55,856 bases of DNA from CAYLXX01 sp964387955 (lineage in GTDB: Bacteria > Patescibacteriota > Microgenomatia > UBA1406 > GWC2-37-13), in the NCBI GenBank assembly GCA_964387955.1, contig CAYLXX010000002.1:1-55856 (forward strand), given 5' to 3'. A model generated the notes under the pieces. It saw nothing but the letters and a program-made list of their open reading frames with translations, ran no database searches and was not told the origin of the DNA. Of this stretch, positions 40,717 through 46,797 are shown piece after piece. Positions within the stretch are counted from its first letter, which is position 1; every line of letters starts with the position of its first letter. A program made the translations under genes and the position numbers.

Positions 40717-40841
40717 GTCCATTCTCTAAAAATAAACGAGTTATGTTTTAAAGAGTGGAGGAGAATAAATAGATCAGATCGCTGACAGCGGGTGCATATG
40801 AGCACAAGCTTAGAGTGTTCATTCTTCTCCACTGTTTGCAT
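40674..40841 (-). CDS. doubtful small ORF, 55 aa
   Basis: A possible sixth cistron after the micro-operon. It reads from the ATG at 40841 (frame open to a TTG at 40880), has an I-C-T-R-C pair, and overlaps the 3' end of htrA by 43 nt in antisense. A GAGGAG lies about 30 nt upstream of the ATG, too far for an SD. Its sequence is dominated by the long inverted repeat, so I lean towards non-coding. Confidence 0.2.
   Translation of the reverse strand: MQTVEKNEHSKLVLICTRCQRSDLFILLHSLKHNSFIFREWTYGEAVRVRDLESV
40754..40833. other. long inverted repeat downstream of htrA
   Basis: A 13-bp stem (40754-40766 with 40821-40833, one G-T pair) encloses a 54-nt loop that contains a smaller CGCT/AGCG hairpin (40780-40790). 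There is no T-run directly after either arm, so it is not a textbook terminator. It lies between the end of htrA and the end of the leftward micro-operon and could cap either transcript. Confidence 0.6.
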
Positions 40842-40922
40842 TATCTGCCTACTACGTAAAAACGTAGATATTCTCCTCAAATATTCAATTGTAGATTTTT
40901 TTACTGATCAATTGGATCTTGC

Positions 40923-41063
40923 TTAGTCGAAGTATGGTCGAGACATAAACACATGCATGTCTTCGCTCTCAAGTTCTCTGAAAATCCAGAACAATCCGCT
41001 GGCTCCAATTGCGCAAGCAACTAGAATTGTTCCAAGAACCTTGGGAAAGTTTAGACTCTTCAA
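40923..41063 (-). CDS. tiny membrane protein, 46 aa (micro-operon gene 5)
   Basis: A 47-codon frame from a TTG start at 41063, placed by a strong SD (GAGGTGAT, 41075-41068). It begins M-K-S-L-N-F-P-K, has one hydrophobic segment at about residues 9-27 (V-L-G-T-I-L-V-A then C-A-I-G-A-S-G-L-F-W), and a short acidic then polar tail. Unrecognised. It starts 26 nt after gene 4 stops. Without the SD I would not call it. Confidence 0.5.
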   Translation of the reverse strand: MKSLNFPKVLGTILVACAIGASGLFWIFRELESEDMHVFMSRPYFD

Positions 41064-41089
41064 ATTTATCACCTCTTTCGTCTTGGGGT

Positions 41090-41293
41090 TTATTTTCTTG
41101 GCCTATTTTTCTCTCGCCAGATTGGAATCCACCAGGATAGGTAATTCACAAGGAATGCAACACCCGTTAGGATGAGGACCACTATACCTAAAGTCTGGTT
41201 ATCCTTCGCAACAGCGAGGAATATGATCAGGCCGATGCCGGCGATCAACGCGGTTCGTTTGTTGGTTTCACGACGAGATTCAGGGTTATCCAT
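41090..41293 (-). CDS. small two-helix membrane protein, 67 aa (micro-operon gene 4)
   Basis: A basic, hydrophilic N-terminus (residues 1-13) leads to two hydrophobic segments at about 14-29 and 34-52, ending in W-W-I-P-I-W and a basic tail, so both ends are probably cytoplasmic. Unrecognised. An AAAGGAG SD lies 9 nt before the ATG and overlaps the stop codon of gene 3, so translation is likely coupled. Confidence 0.65.
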   Translation of the reverse strand: MDNPESRRETNKRTALIAGIGLIIFLAVAKDNQTLGIVVLILTGVAFLVNYLSWWIPIWREKNRPRK

Positions 41294-41307
41294 GAAAATT
41301 TTCTCCT

Positions 41308-41478
41308 TTATCTCTTACGAGATTGAGGGGGCTGTGGGTTGTTTTTCTTGCCGCGTATACCTGAGCAATGTTTACCATGCTTTGTTTTACATGAGGAACT
41401 ACCACAAAGGCGTTCTCCACAATGACAAAGTTGGGTTGCATCATGATAACGGCATTCAGGGCACTTCTTGTGGGCCAT
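41308..41478 (-). CDS. small zinc-finger protein, 56 aa (micro-operon gene 3)
   Basis: A 57-codon gene. After M-A-H-K-K comes a dense Cys/His array: C-P-E-C at residues 6-9, C-H-C at 18-20, Cys at 25 and 30, then H-G-K-H-C at 34-38, and a basic disordered tail. The spacing is like a B-box/AN1-type cross-brace that could hold two zinc ions. No other domain is present. An AAGGAG SD sits 7 nt before the ATG, overlapping the end of gene 2, whose stop is 4 nt upstream. The partner is unknown. It resembles gene 2 in motif order, suggesting an old duplication. Confidence 0.65.
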   Translation of the reverse strand: MAHKKCPECRYHDATQLCHCGERLCGSSSCKTKHGKHCSGIRGKKNNPQPPQSRKR

Positions 41479-41482
41479 CGAA

Positions 41483-41719
41483 CTACTCCTTGTTCTCGTA
41501 GTTTAACCCGTAATCAACATTGGCTTCCAGTAATGGTAGAGGTGGAATTAATTGCTTCCAACGAGGTTGTGCGTTTCGTTTTCTCGGCTTACCCTTGCAG
41601 GTCTTGGCATGTTCCTGAAAACAGGAAATGCACATTTTCTTCCGGCAATGTGGACATTGCTTCAGGTGACCAGTCTCATGGACATTGCTTTCCCTGCGCT
41701 CGAAACAATTCCCGTTCAT
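41483..41719 (-). CDS. small zinc-finger protein, 78 aa (micro-operon gene 2)
   Basis: The central region (about residues 22-42) reads C-P-H-C then C-I-S-C then H and C, the order of a B-box or AN1-like finger, with an extra Cys near residue 5 and a His at 15 and 18. A Pro/Arg-rich linker and an acidic tail follow. Such small fingers usually mediate protein or nucleic-acid contacts; no enzymatic motif is visible. An AAGGAG SD lies 6 nt upstream. The tandem placement with gene 3 points to a cooperating pair. Confidence 0.65.
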   Translation of the reverse strand: MNGNCFERRESNVHETGHLKQCPHCRKKMCISCFQEHAKTCKGKPRKRNAQPRWKQLIPPLPLLEANVDYGLNYENKE

Positions 41720-41813
41720 TTTAGACTCCTTACACTTGTTAGTTACTAAGTGCTAATTTGCCGCTGGCTCCCAGTATGGTTGAGTTTGTAAGTGCCTCTT
41801 GCGATGAAGTACT

Positions 41814-41918
41814 CTAAGGATTTCTCCGGTTAAAAGAGTTACTCATGCCGCAAAGCAGGCCAATAAGTAGCAAAATAACTAGCGTATTCGTACACCAATC
41901 ATGAGGTAAAGGTAACAT
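41814..41918 (-). CDS. tiny membrane protein, 34 aa (micro-operon gene 1)
   Basis: A 35-codon frame with a strong SD (AAGGAG, 41930-41925) 6 nt before the ATG. It reads M-L-P-L-P-H-D-W-C then one hydrophobic segment (residues 12-24, L-V-I-L-L-L-I-G-L-L-C-G-M) and a basic R-R-N-P end. Unrecognised. It directly follows the structured leader element and could be either a functional membrane peptide or a leader peptide for the operon. A 94-nt spacer with no visible feature separates it from gene 2. Confidence 0.5.
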   Translation of the reverse strand: MLPLPHDWCTNTLVILLLIGLLCGMSNSFNRRNP

Positions 41919-41930
41919 TTCTTTCTCCTT

Positions 41931-42003
41931 GATTTGAGTTTTTTAAAATTTTCTCCCTCTCTAGATACTATCCCTGTAATATCCAAAGCGGGAGACTCAA
42001 ATC
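41931..42003 (-). promoter_or_regulatory. candidate structured leader RNA of the micro-operon
   Basis: In the roughly 180-nt leader, a 9-bp perfect stem (42003-41995 with 41939-41931) closes over a second stem CTCCC/GGGAG (41994-41990 with 41957-41953), with an A/T-only strand of 13 nt on one side and an inner loop of about 32 nt. The closing stem ends at the base next to the SD of gene 1, so folding could control ribosome access. I do not recognise it as a known riboswitch. Confidence 0.55.
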
Positions 42004-42103
42004 AATCGATTCTTAATTATTTCTACAACTGAAATGTAAAAGTGCTTTATCCTCATACCATAAACGGAGCTGTTCCGTAGAGTATAAGAATATATCTTAT
42101 AGT

Positions 42104-42112
42104 ATTATACCA
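42104..42112 (-). promoter_or_regulatory. extended -10 promoter of the micro-operon
   Basis: Minus-strand TGG-TATAAT, predicting a start near 42097 and a leader of about 180 nt. No convincing -35. The 42004-42103 part of the leader also has two small hairpins (ACGGA/TCCGT and ATAAGA/TCTTAT). Confidence 0.65.
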
Positions 42113-42157
42113 GACGCACTGTTCCAAGGCTAATTCAACTCACAAAAACATAATGGG

Positions 42158-42166
42158 TGTTATAAT
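42158..42166 (+). promoter_or_regulatory. extended -10 of hisS, leaderless
   Basis: TGT-TATAAT followed by 7 nt and the ATG at 42174. Upstream in-frame ATGs (42153, 42165) overlap the promoter and should not be transcribed. Confidence 0.72.
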
Positions 42167-42173
42167 GGAAACT

Positions 42174-43430
42174 ATGAATAACCAGGTACAAACCCTCAAG
42201 GGATTTCGAGATTTTACCGGTGTAGAGGCTAAAAAACGTCAATGGCTCGTCGAGAAGATACGAGCGGTATTTGAACGCTTTGGTTTTGAGCCTCTGGAGA
42301 CTCCTGCGCTTGAGTACGAATCACTTCTTCTGGGTAAATACGGCTCTGAGGCTGATAAACTCATTTTTGGTTTTGAGGATCGAGGAGGCCGTCGTGTAGC
42401 CTTACGGTATGACCAAACTGTGCCAACGGCCCGAGTCATAGCTCAGAATCAGAATGAGCTGGTTTTACCCTATAAAAGGTACCAAATTCAGCCTGTCTGG
42501 CGGTCAGAAAAGCCCCAAAAAGGCCGTTACCGCGAGTTTCTCCAATGTGACGCCGATATAGTCGGTACTGCCTCGGTAGGCGCAGATGGCGAGATTCTAG
42601 CCTTATATTTTGCTATCTATCGAGAAATCGGTCTTAATAACCTCAAAATCAAATTCAACGATCGCAATCAGCTCCTTGAAGCCATCAAGCTCGCGGGTGT
42701 GCCCGACGAGCAACTCTTTCCAGTAATTCAGGCACTTGATAAGCTCGATAAAAAAGGCGAAAACGAGGTCGTAGCTGAGCTTAAACAAAAGGGTATTGCC
42801 GATGATTCAGCCCAAAAAATACTTAAAAATATCCAAAATCTCTCCGAGTCGCGTGAGCTCAGAATAATCCGCGATATCGCCCAAAAAATGGGAGTTCCTC
42901 AAGACTCATTGATCTTTGACCCAGCTCTTGCACGCGGGCTCGATTATTACACAGGTATGATTTTTGAAGGATACATCGATGGCTACGATGGCGGCTCAGT
43001 CGGCGGTGGCGGTCGCTATAATAATCTCTTAAAAGACCTCGTGGCTGTAGATTTACCTGCGGTTGGATTTGGACTTGGGTTTGATCGTACATTAGAAGCC
43101 GCCGAACAATTAGGCAAACTTCCTACATTTTCTTCTAACGCAAAAGTGCTTGTGACTATTTTTTCACTCGAGTTAGCCGATAAATCCGTTGAGGTTACCA
43201 ATATGCTACGCAAGCAGGGAATAAACGCCGAGGTCTATCTTGACTCCGAAAAAAAGCTCGAGGCACAATTGAAATACGCGAGTAAAAAAAACATACCTTA
43301 TATTGTCGTCATAGGTCCAGATGAAATTGCCAACGATTCAGTAGTAATAAAAGATATGGAAAAAAATAAACAGGAACAAGTCAAACTGTTGGAGATCGCA
43401 AATTATTTAAATAAAGATGATTCAAAGTAA
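42174..43430 (+). CDS. hisS: histidyl-tRNA synthetase
   Basis: A 418-aa class II synthetase. It has G-F-R-D-F at about residue 9, motif 2 R-Y-Q-I-Q-P-V-W-R-S-E then R-Y-R-E-F-L-Q-C-D, the His-specific G-L-D-Y-Y-T-G and G-G-G-R-Y-N-N-L, motif 3 V-G-F-G-L-G-F-D-R, and a C-terminal anticodon-binding domain. The start at 42174 is set by a -10 box 7 nt upstream. Its 3' end overlaps the LuxR-type gene by 14 nt. Confidence 0.94.
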   Translation: MNNQVQTLKGFRDFTGVEAKKRQWLVEKIRAVFERFGFEPLETPALEYESLLLGKYGSEADKLIFGFEDRGGRRVALRYDQTVPTARVIAQNQNELVLPYKRYQIQPVWRSEKPQKGRYREFLQCDADIVGTASVGADGEILALYFAIYREIGLNNLKIKFNDRNQLLEAIKLAGVPDEQLFPVIQALDKLDKKGENEVVAELKQKGIADDSAQKILKNIQNLSESRELRIIRDIAQKMGVPQDSLIFDPALARGLDYYTGMIFEGYIDGYDGGSVGGGGRYNNLLKDLVAVDLPAVGFGLGFDRTLEAAEQLGKLPTFSSNAKVLVTIFSLELADKSVEVTNMLRKQGINAEVYLDSEKKLEAQLKYASKKNIPYIVVIGPDEIANDSVVIKDMEKNKQEQVKLLEIANYLNKDDSK

Positions 43431-44103
43431 AGAATACTCAATGTTTTTGCGTGAGGAATTTCTCGTAAAACAAGAAGATATATATAGAAAACTTCATATA
43501 AAGCCAGAAGATGAAATAGGATCACGAATGGTGGCAACTTTTTTTAAACAAGTATATCCAAGTCCAATAGAATATCATCCTGTAACGGTTTTAGGTGGAT
43601 CTGAAGTTTATTCAATGCTTTCTGCAATGGATAATAATATGAAAATACATGTTAAGTTAGGAGTTGTCCCTATTAACGATATCGAGGCTCATTATTTGTC
43701 AGTAGACAGAACTTATTCGAATGGTAAATCATTTGCAGACCTATCAGTTGAGTCGCTTGATGGACAATCTATGAAAGTGTCTTATAGCGTAACTTCAGAG
43801 GAAACTGAAACTCCTATTCCTTATGTTAAATGGCTTAATACATTCATTAATGACTTAATTATTCCTCAGGGACCTACCGACCAGAAAAACGGTTATAGAT
43901 CTGAAGATAAATATGATTTGCTTACTGAGAGAGAAAGAGAAGTGATTGATTTATTAAGTATAGGATGGTCAAACGATGAAATATCCAAAAAATTAGTAAT
44001 TTCCACCAGCACAACCAAGGTTCATGTAAAAAATATTTTTAATAAATTGGGGATGAAAAAAAGAGTTGAAGCGACTCGGGTTTGGACAAGGATGCAACAT
44101 TAA
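43417..44103 (+). CDS. LuxR-type HTH transcriptional regulator
   Basis: A 228-aa protein with a C-terminal LuxR/GerE helix-turn-helix at about residues 168-224: L-T-E-R-E-R-E-V-I-D-L-L, then S-N-D-E-I-S-K-K-L-V-I-S and V-H-V-K-N-I-F-N-K-L-G. The N-terminal 160 residues are not a receiver or autoinducer domain that I recognise. Base use is more A-rich than in the flanking hisS and prfA-like genes, so recent acquisition is possible. The ATG overlaps hisS by 14 nt; an ATG at 43441 is the alternative. The prfA-like gene begins 6 nt downstream. Confidence 0.82.
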   Translation: MIQSKEYSMFLREEFLVKQEDIYRKLHIKPEDEIGSRMVATFFKQVYPSPIEYHPVTVLGGSEVYSMLSAMDNNMKIHVKLGVVPINDIEAHYLSVDRTYSNGKSFADLSVESLDGQSMKVSYSVTSEETETPIPYVKWLNTFINDLIIPQGPTDQKNGYRSEDKYDLLTEREREVIDLLSIGWSNDEISKKLVISTSTTKVHVKNIFNKLGMKKRVEATRVWTRMQH

Positions 44104-44109
44104 TTAAAT

Positions 44110-44796
44110 ATGCAAGTCAATCCGAATGTAGCCATTATTGAAGCGTTGCCAGGTGTCGGCGGGGATGAGTCTAAAATCTGGTACAAAGAACTATTACTCT
44201 CCTATATCCGTTTTGCCCAGAGAAAAGGCTTCCAGTTTAGCTACCTTGACGACAATATTGTGGAAATAAAGGGCGAAAACGCGTTTCATTTTTATAAAAA
44301 TGAGACAGGGGTGCACCGGGTACAAAGAATCCCTTCCACTGAGCGAAAAGGCAGAATTCATACCTCCACCTGTGTGATTGTAGTTTTACCGCGCATTATC
44401 CAATCTGATGTCAGAATTAATCCGGGGGATGTGGAGTGGCAATTTTATCGGGCAGGCGGTCACGGCGGCCAAAACGTGAATAAAGTCTCAACCGCAGTCC
44501 GCTTAATTCATAAACCAACCGGTATTGTTGTCACTGCCAGCCGTGAACGCTATCAAGAAGCTAACCGCAAGATTGCACTGGAGCTTTTAGCAGGCAAACT
44601 TTATCAGCTTGAGGAAGAAAAACGCCGCGGTGTCACGCAATCATACGTCAAAGATGTCGGTACAGGCGAACGAGCCGATAAAATCAGGACCTATAATTTT
44701 CCCCAAAATAGGCTCACCGATCACCGCATCGGCAAAAGCTTTCACAATCTTGAAGATATTATCGAGGAAGGCAAATGGGATAAAGTTCTAGTCTGA
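44110..44796 (+). CDS. prfA: RF1-type peptide chain release factor lacking domain 1
   Basis: A 228-aa release factor (E. coli RF1 is 360 aa). It starts in domain 2 (I-I-E-A-L-P-G-V-G-G-D-E) and has no N-terminal helical domain. The stop-codon motif is P-S-T in V-Q-R-I-P-S-T-E-R-K-G-R-I-H-T-S, the PxT form of RF1 (UAA/UAG). The catalytic loop is A-G-G-H-G-G-Q-N-V-N. The C-terminal Y-N-F-P-Q-N-R-L-T-D-H-R-I block is complete. It could be the genome's main RF1 or an RF-H-like rescue factor. Its end overlaps the convergent gene by 9 nt. Confidence 0.85.
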   Translation: MQVNPNVAIIEALPGVGGDESKIWYKELLLSYIRFAQRKGFQFSYLDDNIVEIKGENAFHFYKNETGVHRVQRIPSTERKGRIHTSTCVIVVLPRIIQSDVRINPGDVEWQFYRAGGHGGQNVNKVSTAVRLIHKPTGIVVTASRERYQEANRKIALELLAGKLYQLEEEKRRGVTQSYVKDVGTGERADKIRTYNFPQNRLTDHRIGKSFHNLEDIIEEGKWDKVLV

Positions 44797-45291
44797 ATCC
44801 TGCCTCTTATCTAAACGGTCTTTTTGAGCCTTATCCTTTAACCAATGCATAAAATCTTTCGGTTCCAGAACTTCTATCTCCCCCTGGGTAGTATTATGCA
44901 TTAACCAATACTCACTGTTGGGATCTTTCATATTTTCTCTAAGTTCTTGCAACTCAAGATCCCAATTTGTCCAAAAAATACCTGGATTTTCTTCGTGGCT
45001 TTTAACTTTACGGTATGCTTTTGTAATTAAGGCTTTTTCATCATTTACGAAAAAATCATGCCCACCTGCTGAGAAATATTCCTCAATGAATAATTTCAAA
45101 TCAAAAACCTGTCTGGCCTTCAAATATTGGAAATAGATATACTGAAGGCCAACACTACCCCGTGACTTGGCAAAACTATCGATGAACAATGCGGCTGTGT
45201 TTTCTCTTGTAACTGGTTCACCAAAGGCATAACGAGGAGCGTAATAAGGAGGCAGATCTACACAAGGATCTCTCGGCTGCACCAATTCCAT
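44788..45291 (-). CDS. hypothetical protein, 167 aa
   Basis: Not recognised. A soluble, charged protein rich in aromatic residues (Y-I-Y-F-Q-Y, F-W-T-N-W, Y-W-L-M-H) with a highly charged C-terminal helix. No signal peptide, membrane segment or Cys motif. The ATG at 45291 lies 7 nt after a minus-strand TATAAT (45304-45299), so the message is probably leaderless. The open frame continues upstream but runs antisense through the rpmE gene and should be ignored. Confidence 0.6.
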   Translation of the reverse strand: MELVQPRDPCVDLPPYYAPRYAFGEPVTRENTAALFIDSFAKSRGSVGLQYIYFQYLKARQVFDLKLFIEEYFSAGGHDFFVNDEKALITKAYRKVKSHEENPGIFWTNWDLELQELRENMKDPNSEYWLMHNTTQGEIEVLEPKDFMHWLKDKAQKDRLDKRQDSD

Positions 45292-45298
45292 GGTGGAT

Positions 45299-45304
45299 AT
45301 TATA
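45299..45304 (-). promoter_or_regulatory. -10 element of the hypothetical gene at 44788-45291
   Basis: Minus-strand TATAAT, 7 nt before the ATG, back to back with the rpmE promoter 20 nt away. It decides the start codon of this gene. Confidence 0.65.
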
Positions 45305-45323
45305 TACTTTTTGAAAGTTTTTC

Positions 45324-45332
45324 TGTTATAAT
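45324..45332 (+). promoter_or_regulatory. extended -10 of rpmE
   Basis: TGT-TATAAT ends 10 nt before the ATG at 45343, giving a leader of only about 3-4 nt. Confidence 0.7.
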
Positions 45333-45342
45333 ATTGACTCAT

Positions 45343-45645
45343 ATGAAAGCCAAACTTCACCCAACATATTTCCCAGAAGCACAGGTCGTCTGTGGTTCCT
45401 GCGGCAATACCTTTACCACTGGCTCCACCCGAGAGTCGATTCATGTTGAGGTTTGCTATAAATGTCACCCTTTTTACACAGGTGAACATAGATTCTTAGA
45501 CACTAAGGGACGTGTCGAAAAATTCCAGAAGAAACAGGAAGTCGCCAAGGAGTACAAGCTTAAATACGCCGATAAAAAGAATAAAAAAGAAGATAAACAA
45601 GAGAAACAAACCAAATCTCTCCGAGAACTTTTGGGAGAGATATGA
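45343..45645 (+). CDS. rpmE: 50S ribosomal protein L31, with Lys-rich extension
   Basis: A 100-aa bL31 of the zinc-binding type: M-K-A-K-L-H-P-T-Y, C-G-S-C-G-N-T-F near residue 18 and C-Y-K-C-H-P-F-Y-T-G near 40, ending the core with R-V-E-K-F. About 35 extra residues, mostly Lys and Glu, follow, longer than the usual 65-80 aa. The TTG at 45334 is in frame but precedes the homologous start. Its TGA stop forms the TGA of the extended -10 that drives rplJ. Confidence 0.93.
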   Translation: MKAKLHPTYFPEAQVVCGSCGNTFTTGSTRESIHVEVCYKCHPFYTGEHRFLDTKGRVEKFQKKQEVAKEYKLKYADKKNKKEDKQEKQTKSLRELLGEI

Positions 45646-45651
45646 TATAAT
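45643..45651 (+). promoter_or_regulatory. extended -10 promoter of rplJ-rplL
   Basis: TGA-TATAAT, whose TGA is also the rpmE stop. Predicted start near 45658, leaving an 85-nt structured leader before rplJ. Confidence 0.78.
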
Positions 45652-45657
45652 AGATTT

Positions 45658-45742
45658 AGTTCACCAAGACTTTAGGTTGCATAAGCATAAAACTCAGTTT
45701 CCTAAAGTAGATTCTCTCCAGGCGGAGAGCAAGTGAAAACCT
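45658..45742 (+). ncRNA. probable L10 leader (autoregulatory mRNA element)
   Basis: Upstream of rplJ an 8-bp stem (45669-45676 with 45701-45708) encloses a 24-nt loop, followed by a second hairpin CTCTCC/GGAGAG with a 4-nt loop (45714-45719 with 45724-45729). The position and the two-hairpin layout match the known L10 leader, where the L10-(L12)n complex binds and represses its own translation. I could not run a covariance model. Confidence 0.68.
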
Positions 45743-46279
45743 ATGGTAAATACTCGTAAATCATCTCAAATTACTTCATTGGAGGAAACACTCAAGTCCA
45801 GTCCTAATTTTGCGGTCTTCCAGTACGAAAAAGTACCTCACACCAGTCTTGAATCCTTAAGAAAAGAGCTCAAACAACACTCAAGCCGTTTCAAGGTTAT
45901 CAAAAATTCTATCTTCCAGAAAGCTCTCCGGCACCTCGGTGTGGCCGACAAAAAACTGGCCAATGTTGATAAATCTATCAAAATCATAGTCGGCAACTCG
46001 GCTCTTATGACTTTTGGAGAGGATTGGAGTGGAGGATTGTCTGCTTTTCATACGTTTTCAGATAAAGAGAAAGGCCTCACCTTTAAATTCGGCTATTTAG
46101 ATCAGGAACTCTACATGAAAGAAGACTTGGAAAAAATCGCCAAGCTCCCGGGTCGACCAATGCTTATGGCTCACCTTATCGGCACCATGAAGAGCCCGAT
46201 GGGTCATTTAGCCTATGCCATGAAGTTTAATATGCAGAAATTAGCTTATATTTTAAGTTCGAAAGCACAATCAGCCTAA
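45743..46279 (+). CDS. rplJ: 50S ribosomal protein L10
   Basis: A 178-aa uL10 forming the base of the L7/L12 stalk. The N-terminal domain has L-R-K-E-L-K-Q-H-S-S-R-F-K-V-I-K-N-S-type rRNA-binding sequence at about residues 38-55, then A-L-R-H-L-G. The C-terminal helix that binds L12 dimers ends L-A-Y-I-L-S-S-K. It follows the L10 leader and precedes rplL by 17 nt. The protein itself is the expected repressor of the operon. Confidence 0.94.
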   Translation: MVNTRKSSQITSLEETLKSSPNFAVFQYEKVPHTSLESLRKELKQHSSRFKVIKNSIFQKALRHLGVADKKLANVDKSIKIIVGNSALMTFGEDWSGGLSAFHTFSDKEKGLTFKFGYLDQELYMKEDLEKIAKLPGRPMLMAHLIGTMKSPMGHLAYAMKFNMQKLAYILSSKAQSA

Positions 46280-46296
46280 AGGAGGTGACATAGTAC

Positions 46297-46698
46297 ATGT
46301 CAGATCAACCAAAATTATCAGAAAAATTACAGAAAATCGCCACCGAAATCGAAGCCTTAAACGTCGTCGATTTAGCAGAATTAGCTAAATATTTAGAAGA
46401 AAAATTCGGAGTTTCAGCTATGCCAGTGGCCACAGCAGCACCAGCCGCAGGAGCCGCTCCAGCAGGCGCACCAGCAGAGGAGAAGACTACCTTCACCGTC
46501 ATGCTCACAGCCTCAGGAGATAACAAACTCGCAGTTATTAAAGCTGTTCGAGAAATTCTTCCTAACTTAGGACTTATGGATGCCAAAAAACTCGTTGAGT
46601 CAGCTCCAAAAGAACTATTAGCAGACGCCAAAAAGGACGCCGCAGAAGAAGCCAAGAAAAAGATTGAAGCCGCCGGAGGAAAAGTCGAATTGAAGTAA
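46297..46698 (+). CDS. rplL: 50S ribosomal protein L7/L12
   Basis: A 133-aa bL12: N-terminal dimer domain (residues about 5-40), an Ala/Pro/Gly hinge (A-T-A-A-P-A-A-G-A), and the C-terminal domain with K-L-A-V-I-K-A-V-R-E-I and L-M-D-A-K-K-L-V-E. It recruits translation factors. A perfect SD (AAGGAGGTGA, 46279-46288) fits its need for several copies per L10. An intrinsic terminator follows 8 nt after the stop. Confidence 0.96.
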   Translation: MSDQPKLSEKLQKIATEIEALNVVDLAELAKYLEEKFGVSAMPVATAAPAAGAAPAGAPAEEKTTFTVMLTASGDNKLAVIKAVREILPNLGLMDAKKLVESAPKELLADAKKDAAEEAKKKIEAAGGKVELK

Positions 46699-46705
46699 TA
46701 CAAAA

Positions 46706-46749
46706 GATCCCCTTACAGTCTAGTTACTAGGTTGCGAGGGGATTTTTTT
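46706..46749 (+). terminator. intrinsic terminator of rplJ-rplL
   Basis: Stem ATCCCCT (46707-46713) with AGGGGAT (46737-46743) followed by a run of T to 46749. It ends the ribosomal transcript before gyrB. Confidence 0.9.
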
Positions 46750-46783
46750 GGTTAATAGACTAGAATTTCGTAAATTTTTACTG

Positions 46784-46789
46784 TACAAT
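46784..46789 (+). promoter_or_regulatory. -10 element of gyrB, probably leaderless
   Basis: TACAAT preceded by TG, then 8 nt to the ATG at 46798 with no SD. Confidence 0.6.
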
Positions 46790-46797
46790 TAGTCCTT

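Noticed and set aside
40957..41175. 72-aa plus-strand frame over the micro-operon
   Set aside because: No SD or promoter, and it runs antisense across genes 4 and 5, which each have a strong SD.
41172..41749. Plus-strand frames of 65-109 aa antisense to the zinc-finger genes
   Set aside because: They are reverse shadows of Cys/His-rich coding sequence with no initiation signals.
45292..45489. N-terminal extension of the hypothetical protein at 44788
   Set aside because: It runs antisense through rpmE and upstream of the TATAAT that lies 7 nt before the ATG at 45291.
46305..46703. 132-aa minus-strand frame covering rplL
   Set aside because: It is an antisense shadow of the Ala-rich L7/L12 gene with no SD or promoter.
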